From Hymenolepis diminuta (lineage: Eukaryota; Platyhelminthes; Cestoda; Cyclophyllidea; Hymenolepididae), in contig CAADRB010000003.1 in assembly GCA_900708905.1 (NCBI GenBank), positions 2,906,779-2,970,778 on the forward strand: 64,000 bases of DNA, written 5' to 3'. Each line of letters begins with the position of its first letter. Positions within the stretch are counted from its first letter, which is position 1. Positions 1 through 14,100 of this stretch are shown here, piece by piece. Made by a program: the position numbers and the translations under genes. The notes beneath the pieces are model-generated. The model did not search any database, was not told the DNA's origin, and saw only the letters and a program-made list of their open reading frames with translations.

Positions 1-502
1 TAAATACCGTCCTGTTATATATTATCAGAAGTAGAAAGTTCTCGTAAGAGATATCTGAGGCAGTTGAATTCGTTGAAGACCTTCGAGTTTGAATATGAAC
101 AAAAGGTAGTTCTCCAGAATTAACTAGCAATATTTGATGCTATTTCGTTCTCAGTAGGTGCGGACCAAATAGATTCTTATTCATTGGGATGCAATAATTG
201 TAATTGCACATGAGACCGAAATGAAAGGACATGGTGATGCATGGAGGGGCAACGCGACAACAAGCACTTCTGCGCCATCTTGTCAAGACTTCACACCTTA
301 CAAAATCGCCATGACGCCCCTGCTGCTCTTTTGTTTACGTTCACTCACGAAAATACAAACAGCACAAAAATACCCTATTAAAAATAGAATCATTAATTGG
401 ACTAAATTGAATGAATACAGCATAAATGCAGCCAATGCGGTTTAGGGAAAGAGAATATCGCCTTAAATTACTAAGGCAATGGAATCTACGAGCAAGGCTT
501 CA

Positions 503-812
503 CGAAAAAGATGAGACACAGGCCAAAGTGGTACTGAATTTCCCCTTACCAAAAGTGGGTGCCTCTAGATCTGCACACACAGAGTTGTTTAAGGCAACTT
601 CAGGCTGATGCCAAACAGATGTTTAGCGACAAATAAGGCGAAATTCTTGCGTTACTGAGCTTCAACACCATGTGAAAGTGCACGTAAAAGAGAAATTAAA
701 TGTGTGACATCTCGGTGTCAACGGCCCCTTGCAAGTGTAAGTGGGGCGTGAAGGCACATCGGTCTAAAGATGCATGCAAGGTGATAGACTTCTTTATCCA
801 GCAGATGTGAAG
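503..812 (+). repeat. Dispersed repeat family R1, copy A
   Basis: This copy aligns by eye along its length with 18064-18416. Shared landmarks include a CACACACAGTTG-like block, a CAAACAGATGTT block near 610, and a terminal block reading GACT(T/C)CTTT(A/G)TCCAG. Many substitutions and small indels separate the copies, so they are old. No open reading frame is conserved between them, which suggests a non-coding or decayed mobile element. The family is not identified. Confidence 0.5.
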
Positions 813-3800
813 GAAAATGGTTGTAAGATCAATTTGAAGCTTATTATTTAAATGAAGCTGAGCTCATCTGCTTCCCTGACCCTCACTTCCAGTGCCTAAA
901 TGCTCCCCTTCTCAAAGAGAGCATATCCTTCCTTAGTGTAATTTCTCTTCAAATATGTTTGTATATTTTCCAATGGTAAAAGTTTTAAACCTTCCCTCGT
1001 CATGGGAAATAAATAAGTTGCATTAAATTTAGGTGTTACATGAATCACCCTTATATTGACTTATTAGTTGACGCGTTACATTTAAATACCTCGAGTCAGG
1101 GCGTCGCTGAACGAGGTCATTAGAGGCAATAAATTCGCTATTCAGCTGCGTATAGCAGGAGAGATTGCTGTGATCAGGATTTTGTCTGCTAAAGATGGGA
1201 CTCAGCACAAAGACTAAAAATTACTATTCATTGTGGAGATTTTCGGTCACTAGGGAGTGTCCGAAAATGAAATAAAGACTAAGAGATGAAGAACACTTGC
1301 ATGCGGTGTTTCGAGTACAAGTTAAGCACTGATCAGATTCAATGAATATGTGAGCTTTCTTGGGTAATTTACCTAATTAATAAGAAAAACAGCTTCTGTC
1401 TGCCTTCTTGTCCATGTGCAGCTAACAATGTAGCCACATATAATGAAAGAAACCGGATACTCATTATTTCATAGAGGAGGAAAGAAATGTATTCTGCAGT
1501 TTCTCTGGGAAGTCCTTTGACAAGTGGCAACCTGAGTGTATGTGGTTAACAAATTTGCATTTCATGACATCGCGATAGATCATTTTTTATCGTCTGATGG
1601 GTGTAAATGGGTTTCGACCGCGTGCAATTCGATGCATAACATTGAAAAATTCCATGTTGACTACCGACAAATCAGATCCAATATTACGCTTCTGCAAATA
1701 AAGGATAATTGAAAGTGTTAGGGCCCGTTGTCGGCGTAGCTATCCACTTGGACGTCAGTAAAGTCCGAGGCAACAGTTTTGCTACTTATCGATGCACATC
1801 CAGTAGACGGAGGTTGCAAAATACAAGTTAAAATGTATAATTTAAAAATAGACATTTATCATAGACTGACTAACCATTAATTCAAACACCAAAATAATGT
1901 TGCAAATTCAAAAATGATTCTTTACGGATGGTCATCAATATGGAGATCATGTCAGTAGAAAGAAACTCGGAATTTAATGTAGGAAAGCTTTTTCTCACAC
2001 TCTCCTTAAGAAACCCAAATTCCATTACGCTTTATATCAGCCAGACTTAACCCTTCAAATACTGTCCTCTTTCCTTTGTTGAGAAATTTGTTATCTCTCT
2101 TGTTGACCTAGGAGATTACAATTCAAGGTGACATCATTTACAACTTCCAACTTATCGATTGCGATCCCTTATTTTCTCATTAAAACTCCTCCTCGCCTAC
2201 TTGGTAGATCACAATGGTAAGTACGTTTGGAGGCGAGGATGCTCCCTGCCTACGAGAGCCATTAAATACTTGGATGAGGGTGACGACGACTATTAGAGAC
2301 GTCATTCCTAAAATAGAGTACTCAAATTGTACCTCCGAAATGGAGAAGCACATAAATGATCATGTCACTAAATTGGACGGAGTTCTGTTACTTAATTGCA
2401 TGCTACATCGCCCTAAATAATTCATATGAATCCACAACCGCTAATTTGCGTACTTTTAATCCACACCAAAATTAAATTCTTTCTCACTGCGGACTGAATA
2501 AATTTACTTCGAACTCTGTCCTCGTTGATTGAAGGCCGTAAATTAATCACTCTTTTGAAGTCGCGTAAATAGCATGGTGCGCAGATTGAAAAGAGCATTT
2601 CCTATCTAATCCGGCAAATATTAGCACTCCTATTCAGTCAAATAAAACAAAGGTTTGAATGGAGTCATAGTTCTATTTTGATCCTTTGAAACTGTTCTGT
2701 ACTCTTTAGCAAGGTATTATTCCTCTACTGAGAGCAGTCATTCTTCGAAACACACCTTTGCACAAACATGATCCATGGACGACTTGTCAAGGAAATTCCG
2801 TAGCCAATTTTCAACATAGAAACCATCTGTTTCAGCCATCAATCAAACTGCTTTTTCTCAAATTATTCTTTCAAATCCACTCAAGGAACTCATTTTAGCA
2901 CTTACTCCAAAGGAAATTCTGCAATTCGCGTTGTTCAATTGGATACTCATCTTCTAATCCGGTGATTTGGTGTGATCCGGCAAACACACAAACAAATTTC
3001 GTTCTGATTTTATTTATGTTTAACAAGAGCCTGCGCCGCCTGTGATGTTCGTTAAAGCATGAAGAATCACTCAAACTGGAGCAGTAGCACCGAACTTCAA
3101 GTTCACAAACTCATCTCTACAGCAGGCTGATAGGAGATGAGGGGACCTCCTGAACACGACAATAGCTTCTTTCATAAGTTTGAACTCGTATTGTCGTTTG
3201 TAATGCAGTAATTAATTAAAAAATAATGAAATAATTGCCATTTGGCAACTTTCTCGTTATATTAACCTTGGCACACAAACTGAAATTTCAATCTAGAAAA
3301 ATATTTAAATAATCCGAACGGTAAAGCGAGAATTCAGAAAGATTGAATGAGGAGAGTTCTTTTAGAAGTGTACATTAGAATCAGAGCATCAGAGTATTAC
3401 CTAAAGTGGATTCCGGGGACAATAATTCATCACTTTTCTCATGACGGATTTGCTGCTCAGTGTTCAAATTCCATGGTTTTGATCTCTTGATTCTCGAACG
3501 AGCTTCTATCTCCGATATTCAGAGCGGATGCTTATGCCATACCGAATCTTTTGCCTCTTTTGCACCGGTAGGTAAGACCGGAAATTGTGTCTGTAGCATA
3601 GCAAACTTTACTTTGCCTTGTTTTATACTCGTCGGTACATGCACATTTTATGTAATTTTACCACTTTTAATTTGCACTTCTGGCAAAATATCCAAGTGCA
3701 ATTTATGGTAAATTAACATCTACCTCAAATTTAATTTTATGGGGACAATTACAAGGAGAAGCCTGCTAATTCGGAGACGTCACTCCCCTTCGCAAATAAA

Positions 3801-5843
3801 ACCCGAAGGGCTTTTAAGGCTAACAGAGTCAGCAAGATCTTTCAATATGTTTATGACCGCATAAATGCATATACAGGACATGAGGTGTACTTGCTGCGAT
3901 TGCCAGTTGTATAAATTCAGTTCACATCAGATCACCCTCATAGAATAAATATTTTCATTTTACAAAACTCAACGAAATTTAGTGGCTTATGGGCTTGTGC
4001 GAATAGTTTTTGTCGTGGGAAGATGTAGATTTGATGCCCTTTTTGCAGTCAAACCGAGAGATTTTCGATATAAATCAACTTATTTGTAGCCAAAAAACAC
4101 AAATAACTTCCAAGCCTATTTCAGGAAGCATTTCCAAGTATTCATCTTGGATAAAGAACTTTACTGACGCGAAGCCCCCTATAAGCCAGACTTAATCAAT
4201 GCGGTGGGCCTTTCTGCTCACAGAAGGTAAGAAGATAGGAGAACCTAGAAACGTCTAGAAGTTACTTTGAAGAAGGACACATCGATTTTAGTTTCATTCA
4301 TTAGTGCGGCGGTGGATTTATCTTCCAGTTTTTGGAAGTTTTCTTAGCTCATTGTGTTTCATAAGGAAAAATGACAATGACAGGTTCCGAGACTTATCGA
4401 GGCGCTCCCAATTAAAGACTAGAGAAATCAGGTGAATTGAAAGTGTTTTCATAATCAGAGCGACTCCAGCAGGATACTCGATCCACAACGTTCCAGATTT
4501 TCACAATTTATTAGAGATTAAAGAATATGAGGAGATTCAAATTTATTAAGCTTATTCGTTGGGGACCGAAAAAATGAATGTACATCTCTATAACGATAGC
4601 ACCTCTTTTATCAATAAAATTGCTAAAGATAGCGTATGTCAACTAACGGTTAGCCGTTCAGAATGACAAGAAGGTGGCTAACCTTAATAGCAGCAACATC
4701 CTACTTAAATGACATAAGTGTGCACAATTGAACCCATACAGATGCCAATTGTCACATGGGAACGGACAATTGGACATGATTGACGTCACAGGATTAAACT
4801 TGTTATTTCTATCGCCAAATGGGATAGACATTGCTGGCCACCACCAAACTGTGAGAACGACAGGAGTGGGATGCGGCCTCAGTCATAACGAGGTGCATCA
4901 GAACAATCGGAACGTCATTTTTTTTAATAACCTAAAATAGGCATCAAGAAACTGAAATTTTAGAGTCGATGAAGTTCGTGATATTAATATAAGTGTACCA
5001 CCCCAATGGTGTTTTCATTTAAACAAACATTTGCAAAAAATTGCATTTATCTATAATTCTCGGAAAAAAGAAATATAATTTGTTAGGTTATCATCTCCAA
5101 AGACACCCTAATCAACTTAACATGTCTTTACGGATAATTTTGCTCTCTTATTAAAACTCGGCAACTCAAAAAACCGCATCTTTAGAGAACTAAGTGGACT
5201 TCTCTTAGTACTCTAATGGCGAGGCTTTTGTGTTGAATTCAGATGAATTCACCAATTAAACTTTTCATCTTTCATGCTCCTGCCTAGGTTTAGTTTTCTG
5301 GCAGTACCCAAAAAGGACTTGGGTCAACTGCTATCGCACACTTTTATAAAATTTTTCACTTTCTCTCCCGTTATTTGGTGTCTAACTATTGCTCATTTTA
5401 AGATTCAATAGAAAATGTGAAGGTTGATGAAAGTAAACACTCCAAATCCGGCACGTGCACAAATAAATGAGAGATTTCATTCATTTAAAATTGTCACGCC
5501 ACCTCAATGCAGCGCTGTGGTGAAACGCGGTTGGTTTTTGCTGGTTAGTTGAGCACAGGAGTTTAACCTCAGCATTAGCATTGTTTGCATATTCTTGCTG
5601 AGAAAAGAAGCATCAAATGATGACCTTGTGTCCACCAACTAGTTCATGGATTTAATTTCATTGAGTCTCTGTCCTACTGATTGCAGAAATTATTACTTAG
5701 AAAACAATTAATTGAGAAGAAAAATTAATAATTCTTCAGTTAATTTAGCAAAGCAACATTGATTCTCATTCATATAAATGAGTTTTTAATTGCATGAAAG
5801 CAACTGTAGTCTGTTCAACTAGGTTACGTAGAGAGAAAAGGGG

Positions 5844-6160
5844 TGTAGTGGATATCACACAAATAAGACCTTGGCTAAGCCTTAGTAATTCTCTTGGAAG
5901 CCCAACAGGCTGTAGACAAATGCAGCTTGCCTCTGAAAGGGTCCACTAGTAAAAATTTGCTCGTCAGATCTGCTGGCAAGAAAACAGGAAGTGTTGCGTG
6001 GAGAGAGTTTACTGTAAAATGCTTAGTAAGTGTGAATACAATTATTGCTACGCTGCACGAACGTTGATCGCTGGTTGTCTGAGATGCCCCTGCAGAATGT
6101 TTTCAGAATGTTCTAGTGTGCACGAGATTCCTTGATCAGTCTAGGCAGCGTTGTGCACTC
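5844..6160 (+). repeat. Dispersed repeat family R2, copy A
   Basis: This copy aligns with 36198-36570 on the same strand. Shared blocks, in order, are TGTAG(T/C)GGAT, an ACAAATAAG block, TGGCTAAGC, GGCTG(T/C)AGACAA, GAGAGAGTTTACT, CGCTGCAC and CAGAATGTTC. The order and spacing are kept over more than 300 bases, which is strong evidence of common descent. No coding potential is conserved, so this is probably a non-autonomous mobile element relic. Confidence 0.6.
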
Positions 6161-6595
6161 GAAAGAGGAGGGCATCGAAAGGAAAATGTGTGTAAAGTAG
6201 ATTGAAACGACAAGTCGCAAATGTCATTTTCAGTGTTGATTTCGGATTCAGGGCGAGTCTCTTCAAAAGATCGTTTAATAAAGCAGTAGGAACATCAGTA
6301 CATGTTCTTCGAAATGAGAAGAGAGGACTTAATTATCTCAAATTCCATGCACGGAATCCTCCTTTTAACTGTTTTCCAAAACTATTTCCACTCTTCTTTT
6401 CAGATTAGTATACAGTATTCTATACTTATAAAAAACTTCCAAAACTCCCTTAGGAAGGCGTTTTCCAAAGCTAATTTTGGGCAGAAAGTGGTATCGTTGA
6501 GTCTCCCTGATAAGAGGATCGATTTCTACTCCCCTCTACATTAGCGAGACTTAATCGGCGAAGTTGGTAATTCCACTCACTGCGAATCTGTCGAC

Positions 6596-6608
6596 GGGAA
6601 TCGAATCC
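6596..6608 (-). repeat. tRNA-like B-box, possible old SINE
   Basis: On the minus strand this reads GGATTCGATTCCC, one change from the RNA polymerase III B-box consensus. A weak A-box-like TGCTCATTGGGC lies about 50 bases upstream in that orientation. The stems do not pair well enough for a functional tRNA. A similar arrangement occurs at 24219-24230, so a tRNA-derived SINE relic is the best guess. Confidence 0.3.
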
Positions 6609-8214
6609 GTGATCTTTGACATGATAGAAGTACACGTTGCCCAATGAGCAAATGATGCTCATACTATGGTTATTACCGGACGAACATATATGTGGGTAAG
6701 TCATGGTATCAAAATTGTATTTCTTCTTTTGATTTTCTATTTGGATAATAATTCTTAATGGTTACTTCACAGCTTCAAGTTCAAAAATTCAACTTTTAAG
6801 AATTGTTACTCGGATTACGGAGCAAACTCTTGCCTGAAAGATGCACTGCTTATTGGTCACTTGATCAATTTTGATGGTCTATCTTATCAGTTCACTTGTC
6901 ACCCGAGAAAGCAAGGTGATGCAAGCTCGCATTTGTTGACATAACCTTAGATACTAACAGTCAGGTGGGACAGGTGAACAAGACTAACAAAAAAGATCTC
7001 GACAATAGCGTCCATAGGCCGTCCAAGTGTGCGCGTTTGTATCATACTTAGATTTATGGATTCATGCACAATAACCGGTCATCATGTGAGGACATCAATG
7101 ACCGGATATGACTGGTGTCAAAAGAAGAATCTATTTATCAGTAAATTTGGGTGGCTTTATGGGCCATCTACGTACTAATCAGGCAACAGTAGTGACTAGA
7201 CTTATTCCTTCTCTGCGATTTGTCTATTAACTGAGATTGGTGAAGAGGATATCCACTGCGAGTGATCTTTCTTCTCCCTTCTAGTCCCATAAATCAAAGT
7301 GGTCTTTATGGATGGTGATGTCAGGAGGTAAGAACCAACTCTCATTAAGGTAATTAATTAATCTTTTCGCAAGCTAGTGAATTATCTCTCACTCTTTTGG
7401 ACACCAAATCTCATTTCAATTTTGAATGTTTCCAAATATTTAATATTTAGAATGATTGCTTATTGGAAATCGGGAATTTCCAATGACAAGCGATTAAAGA
7501 GACGAAGTTTATATAAAAGAAAATTTTCTATCGAACAGTTCACCAAAATTCCACTTTCTTTTGAATTTAAACGAATATGTTTTCAGAAAGCGCTATAAAG
7601 AAGTTGCATATGAATGCAAGATAACTTTCAAAAATCCTGCATATGTTGACCAATTTTCTCTTCATAGCTTTTGCAATAATGAACAAAGTAATTCATAACT
7701 TCATTTCGGATTGCATGGTGAATGCTTGTTTACTCCTACGACCCCAAAGGACCTTCACGGTAAGTTTTTGGTTATTTTATTTCATGTCCCAACCCTAAAG
7801 CTCTGACACTTGGAACCAGACAGAAAATACCGTCTATGCACCATCTCCCTGTTTCAATCTTCATTTCCTTTTCTCTCTGTCTTCCATTCCTGCTGACAGA
7901 ATAAGCCTATATTTGGTCGACTACAAAACACTGATCTCCTGATTCAGGTGAAGTAGTTACATACTTTGAGTGAACTCTATTGAGATATGTTAAAACATAT
8001 TGACCCGTTTCATCTACCTGCTCTCGGGATTAAAAAAGTATACACTGATTGACATGTCCGAGCACTCAAGTTAGTCGACTGTTCAACAAGCTCTACTGAT
8101 AAATTCAACTTGGAAATCTGTTCCTTGCATTGTCGAACATGAGCCACAACTGAAAGGTGTGTGAAAAACCCACTAAATACACGTGGACCCTCGTTGAGAT
8201 CTAATTTATGCAAA

Positions 8215-8285
8215 TGACGAACCATAAACCCAAAGATGATCTGTCAACGGGTAGACTCCTTTGTCTAATAGATAGATGCTGCAAA
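8215..8285 (+). repeat. Dispersed repeat family R1, fragment C
   Basis: Only the end of the R1 family is recognisable. The block GATCTGTCAAC followed by GACTCCTTTGTC and GATGCTGC matches 18367-18416. Upstream similarity fades. Confidence 0.4.
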
Positions 8286-10332
8286 ATAAAAAGAAAACCG
8301 CGGATGTAAAACAATATGAACTCTTGTCATCCAGATGTTCCACATGAGGAAGATGAACACAAGATGAGGCTAGCGTGATCATACTGTCAACTTATTTCTT
8401 TCAGAAGATTGGATTTTATTACCTTTCGCTCCTCATACTGTTTAAATAGCCCTTTGAATTGCCGTAATAAAAACGAAGGTAAGAACTTTTTGTACACAGC
8501 TAAAAATTTGCAGTTTTGTCAAAGTGTTTCATTGGGGCATAAGATTAGCTAACTTCCATTTACAAAAACTGGATATTTCATTCGGTAAGAAAGTTTTGAC
8601 GAATTGTGAATAACGTGTTGCTGGTTGACTTCGTACCCTTTTTGATCGAATTTCTGGTGTCGTGCGCGCCAGGTCAACAACTAATCGGTGAGGAAACTTA
8701 TTTCTTCAGTCTCCATCAACTTCAAATCTTCACCAAAATAATGAATGTGTCAAGGTGGAAATGTGAGAATTTGTAACTTAAGTTCGTTTTTCGCTTAATC
8801 GACTTGTGCGTCCCGTTACTCTCTTCTTGATCTGGGAAAGTGAGATATCGGGCTTATGTGATCTTAAAATGCGAAATGTTTATTTTGCGTTAGCTGTAAA
8901 CTTTTGCTTAAATAAATTATCTACACGCACGTTTTAACTTAAACTAAGTGAAGATCTGAGAGGCGAAGGAACCTTGTTCCCTTTTCAGGAGAGAAATTTT
9001 CAAATATCCTCTCTCCTTAGTATGTTTAATACTTCAAATATCCCAACTTTAATTGATATCCTTGGGAGTAAATGAATTAAATCAGCATTAAAATTCTTTC
9101 ACCTGGGTACCGATAAAATCTTTAGTGCAATAAATAAAGCAAATAAGCCAATAGAACGCTGACGTGTAAGGAATGAATGGGGAGAAATGAGGAGTTTCGG
9201 TTTCCACTTTACCAAGAAATGAATCATTAATAGAAATCAACACCACATTTCAGCAACTTCGCTGGAATTTCAACAAAACTGCGACTACGAGGAAAGAATT
9301 TAGGATGAATAAATGAAAATTCAGATTCTCTGATGGCGGTGACTTGATCTCCAAAGATCAGTAATATGAAGACAACTTGCATTCCTGTACAAAGCCTTTG
9401 GATTACTTAGTAAAACGTCTTGAGTTAACTTCAGCCCTGTCTAATCTCACCCTCCTGACGTAGCATAGGCTGTTAGGTCTCTACCGTAAAGATTCCTGCT
9501 CTTAACCTCATCTTCTGGAGCCAGAACCGACATTTCTCACCAGTTATGTTATTTTCTCATATCATAAATCGTGGTGCGGATTATCGACGAGATGTTCAAA
9601 CGTAGCCATCCATTAAATTAGCTCAAATTTGACTGTGATACACCCGCAAATGTTTTGATAACACATTTGTAGCTAATTATTCTGCACGCCACGGGAAGAA
9701 AAAATCACTGAGCCGGTTTGAGTGAACATCCAAGTTAAAAAATCAAAAATATTTGAACGTGGCCAACCCAGAAAGCAGATCTTAAAATTTAAACGTAATA
9801 TGATACGGCATACTGAACCCAGTGTGTAAAAGTATGCAATACGAATTCAACTATCAAATTCCCGACGTCTACTCTTTCTCCCCTGCCAAAGTTACGTTGT
9901 TTTATTGCTCCCTTGGCTCATATGCTTTTCCACAATGAACTTATCTTCGAAAATTTATTCAAATCCTTGCACAACGAAATTGCAGAGCAGTCTCATAATG
10001 AAAATTGAAAACGAGATTCCTTGTTCAGCATCTCTCCCAATTAATGGAAGAAAAGTAAGGGAATCCGGTGGATTAGTGATCTGTGGCGACCAAATGAAGC
10101 ATATTAGCTGCATAAATCTCGTGCTATTAGGAGATATCACGGAGTTAGCCCGAAAAGAAATCGGCATTCTGCCATCACTCTTGGAGCCATTATTAACCAA
10201 TCATTCGAGTCACAGAAGTATTTGATCCGCGACTCCTAAGTTTATAGGCCTAATAAGCAACCTTAAAAGGATTCAGGCAAGTGTTCACTTAGGAGGTCAA
10301 ATAATTTAGCTCCTTTCCTGATCAATTCAGCC

Positions 10333-10368
10333 NNNNNNNNNNNNNNNNNNNNNNNNNNNNNNNNNNNN
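10333..10368. other. Assembly gap (36 N)
   Basis: This is a run of undetermined bases just beyond the 3' end of the minus-strand gene ending at 10993. True length is unknown. Confidence 0.99.
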
Positions 10369-10533
10369 TCTTGAATAAGAAATGGTAAATAAGTAAAAAT
10401 ATTGCACCTAAGGAAAAAATCTCTCCCTCCTCAATCCCAAAATCGACGAATAGCAAAACGTAGAATTGCTCGAAGGAAAACAAAGATTTTTTTGTTGGAA
10501 TATTCAAAAGATTATGCCCAGTTATGTTCTGTT

Positions 10534-10539
10534 TTTATT
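10534..10539 (-). promoter_or_regulatory. Candidate polyadenylation signal
   Basis: AATAAA on the minus strand, about 450 bases beyond the stop codon at 10993. It is the first good match seen in that direction, but it sits in A/T-rich sequence where the hexamer is expected by chance. Confidence 0.25.
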
Positions 10540-10992
10540 AAAAAAAACAGTAAGCAAGCATCACAACTGCGGCGAGGACAAAACACTGAAAAGAAAAAAC
10601 ACGAGAGGTCAAGGTTAAGTTCAACTATTTGGGCGTTCGTCAGTAAAATCAATCACTTACCAGCAGTATATTTCTACAAACCACTGACCAAGTGTCCTAA
10701 AATAAGAGAAAAAGCGCTATTAATCCATCTTCATCCCATTTAATTAACAAGAAGTGCCCTTGATAAACGAAATTACATTTACGGGTTGCCTCTCCATTCG
10801 CCTTCTTTTCGCAGCTTTTATACGTAGCCTTTCTCGAACAATCCAAGGTTCCACTGGAGTAGAGGGTGGTAGCTGCTCAAAAGAAATATGCTTATGGATG
10901 GATTTAGATTCATTTACATGGTTAAATTTCGCGGTAGTTTCAACCTAAAAATGACCGAACGAAGCAAATATCATCAAGTGATGCTTGACGCA

Positions 10993-11126
10993 CTAAAAAT
11001 AGTAATCATAGGGATTAAAAGGAGAACGCACGGGTTCAGATCGTGATGACAGTAAACGAGACAACTGAAAAGACGAAGGGAGGGTAAATTTTGCACTTGC
11101 AATTTTTTCGGATTTGAATTTAGAAG
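10993..11126 (-). CDS. Unknown gene, last exon
   Basis: Acceptor TTTTGTTTTAG precedes a phase-1 exon of 134 nt. It encodes a Ser/Arg/Lys-rich tail containing SRLLSSRSEPVRSPF and ends in NPYDYYF and a TAG stop. Its phase matches the donor of the 11276-11390 exon. Confidence 0.6.
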
Positions 11127-14100
11127 CTAAAACAAAAGAAAATGCAAGAGGAATTTGAAAAATCTGAGACAAAAAGAACAACAATTATAATAAATAAAAA
11201 CTTAACAATTAAAAAGGGAGAAAAAATATCTGTAAAAGGATCCACAAATAAATCAAATAACCAAAGTAAACTCACCGGTAGGATTCTTTTGCTGGCCTTT
11301 ACCTCTTTTACTCTTTGCACCGACCGCTTTACTTGCCAACGGAGATGGCGTCTCCTGAGCGTCGGCCCGTACAGCTCCTTCCACGCCCACCTTTTAATGA
11401 AGAAGAAAATAGATCAATCAATCGTGCTAGTCACATTTCGACTAGAATTGTGACACCGAGGTGATGTGTATATAATACGACTGAATTTACCCCTCCAGGG
11501 AGAGTCGCACGGTCGCAACCAACTTCGGGAGTCGTAGTCTCTATGGCTGGCGAAGAGGGCCGAGGAATCTGAAATGAATGCACATCTACTCGTTAGAGTC
11601 AGCACATCACTTCACGGACGTGTATTTTGGGTGATATGCTTACATTTTCCGAAGTCGCCTCAATTTCCCCGTCGGATTCACGAACCGCGAGCTCAACAGC
11701 TGCCTCCTTTTTCCTCAACACTAGAGAAAAATGGTGTCGAAAGAGTATCAGTAGCTTAATGACTGTATATGGAGGCAAGACAATCCAGAACCCATCTGTG
11801 TTGACACCATTAGAAATGTGAACTTACACGCTCGTTTTCGCTGTTCACGACGCTTCCTCGTTCTATCCGACTTCGCTGTGGCCTGAGACGCACCTCCGTT
11901 TGGAGTGGGGTCTCCTCCTCTGCCCAGTTGACCACTGATCTCTCCAGCCAAACACGACTGATTGTCGGCGTCGCGTTCGGTCCCCCTTTCTTTCGCTCCA
12001 CATTCAGGAATTTCTGCTTTTTCTACTAATTCTCGTTTCACAGTCCCAACCGTTGTCTCTCTTTTGAATGCAAACTCATCCGCAGGATTCTTTTGCTGGC
12101 CTTTACCTCTTTTACTCTTTGCACCGACCGCTTTACTTGCCAACGGAGATGGCGTCTCCTGAGCGTCGGCCCGTACAGCTCCTTCCACGCCCACCTTTTA
12201 ATGAAGAAGAAAATAGATCAATCAATCGTGCTAGTCACATTTCGACTAGAATTGTGACACCGAGGTGATGTGTATATAATACGACTGAATTTACCCCTCC
12301 AGGGAGAGTCGCACGGTCGCAACCAACTTCGGGAGTCGTAGTCTCTATGGCTGGCGAAGAGGGCCGAGGAATCTGAAATGAATGCACATCTACTCGTTAG
12401 AGTCAGCGCATCACTTCTCAGAAGATTTTCTGCTTATTTCCCCATTAATATATTTTTGATTTTGTTTTTATATGACCTCTGAGTGACTCTTTCCTTTATA
12501 CCTTCTTGTTATTTTTACTTTTGTATTTCTCTCCGGCCTTCATTGTTCTTTTACCTGCTTATTTTTTTTCTGATCTTATTATTAAAGAGGTATGCTCTCC
12601 TTATTTCATTTCGTAGGATTCATCTACTAGTAATCAATTTTGCCGGTGTTTTCTTGCTGCTTTTTTATTTGAGATTTCTTGAGTTACAGCATTGGCAATT
12701 CCTTCAGAAACAGTTTCTCCTTGGCAGTTAGCGTGATGCTGCTTTGCCACCTCCAGACTCGAATGAGCAGTAGACTTATGGGCGATTTCATTGGAGACAG
12801 CGTCTTTAACGCTGTTATCTTCTTTATTTTTCTTTTGAAGATACAAATGCCCACTTTTCTGTTTTTAACTTTTCATGCCTCAGAACTACTCATCTTTCGT
12901 CAATGCTTGAAGTTGTGTCGTTAAATTCTTCATCCGACGAGCTAGCACAACTATTTGGTGCTCTTTTGAACATTGTCCCCTATGGTCGCATCGATTATTT
13001 TTACTTTAACCTTATTGACTCTAGTTGCTTTGGTATTTGTATATCTTAGACCTGAAGCCTGGAGATCAGGTGACTCTCTCGCCTGTTGATTATAGGAGGT
13101 GAGTTCGAACCTTCTTATTTTCAGGCTTCGCTTCTCCTCTACAGGTGTTTTAGCATTTGCAGACGTTTTGAAGGCCACCGCAAGGGTTGTTGCTTTTAAT
13201 TGACGTGTTCTCTCCGCCCTTTCCTTATTTTGGAATTCTCCCTCTCTTTATTCAAATTTGCAACTTGGAATGGATCCACAATACTTTAAATCAATAAATG
13301 CTCATATGGTACATTTGCCAACAAACATGTCTCTACTTTTATGTTCGCGTTTATTTATTAAAGTAGGTATTCAGGAGGAGGAATTTACTTCAAAGGCCAG
13401 AAAACTTGATGGGAGAAGAAATTTCAGATCGTGCCGATGTGGTATCAGCCAGCTGTTTTCAGATATTATGCATATCCAGAAAACGTGAAATAATTCAAGA
13501 AAATAGGAGAAAACTCCTCAAATTTGAACTCTGAATCATAAAAATTCAACCCGGAATTTTGTTCTGTGGGCTCAACAAAGCTCGCGTAAGTTGCCTTTTA
13601 ACCTTGGGCAGGAAACAAGGAAGTGGGGTTGCAATACCGACTGTAACCGGTCAATGAGCACAAAACAACGTGTATACAAATTTGTTCGATAACGAATGCT
13701 GAGATGCGAATGTTGAAACGTGAACTATCTGAAAAGTGTTATGCAACTGGAATCCCTAAGTTAAATAAAGTAAGACACGTTAATACCTTGGCTTCAATCT
13801 TAACATCTGCTTGGTATACAATCCCTATCCCTTATTGGCCTTCATTGATATCAAATTTCAGTTCCTTTCTAGCAATGAAGGTCGCCCAGTTTGTAAATAA
13901 AATTAAATAAGAAGTAGAGAACGTCATAAATTGCTTTTGTTTAAAATTGATTCATGGACGATCCATTGCTTATCAGCATTTATTGCCGGTAGAAGTAATT
14001 CTGCCCAGAGACTCCTTGATGAAAAATTTCACTTCCCACTTGTCAACCACTTTTAATTTCCTTGGTTGGCAATTCTTCTCCTGAATTTTCACCAACGCAA

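Larger units (their letters stand above)
1..10992. other. Gene-poor flank with repeat copies
   Basis: No exon set with consistent splice signals and phase was found on either strand. The longest open frames (for example 9905-10225 plus, 106 codons, and 8010-8225 minus, 71 codons) match no family I know and have no supporting splice context. The stretch contains members of two dispersed repeat families (503-812, 8215-8285, 5844-6160), a tRNA-like motif near 6600, and a 36-base gap. It also includes the probable 3' flank of the minus-strand gene that ends at 10993. Confidence 0.5.

Noticed and set aside
9905..10225. 106-codon plus-strand ORF and its antisense frame
   Set aside because: No start context, splice partner or family similarity. 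Both strands are open, which suggests a chance stop-poor stretch.
10402..10743. 113-codon Lys/Arg-rich plus-strand ORF
   Set aside because: An A-rich tract next to an assembly gap, probably the antisense of the 3' region of the unknown gene. No similarity seen.
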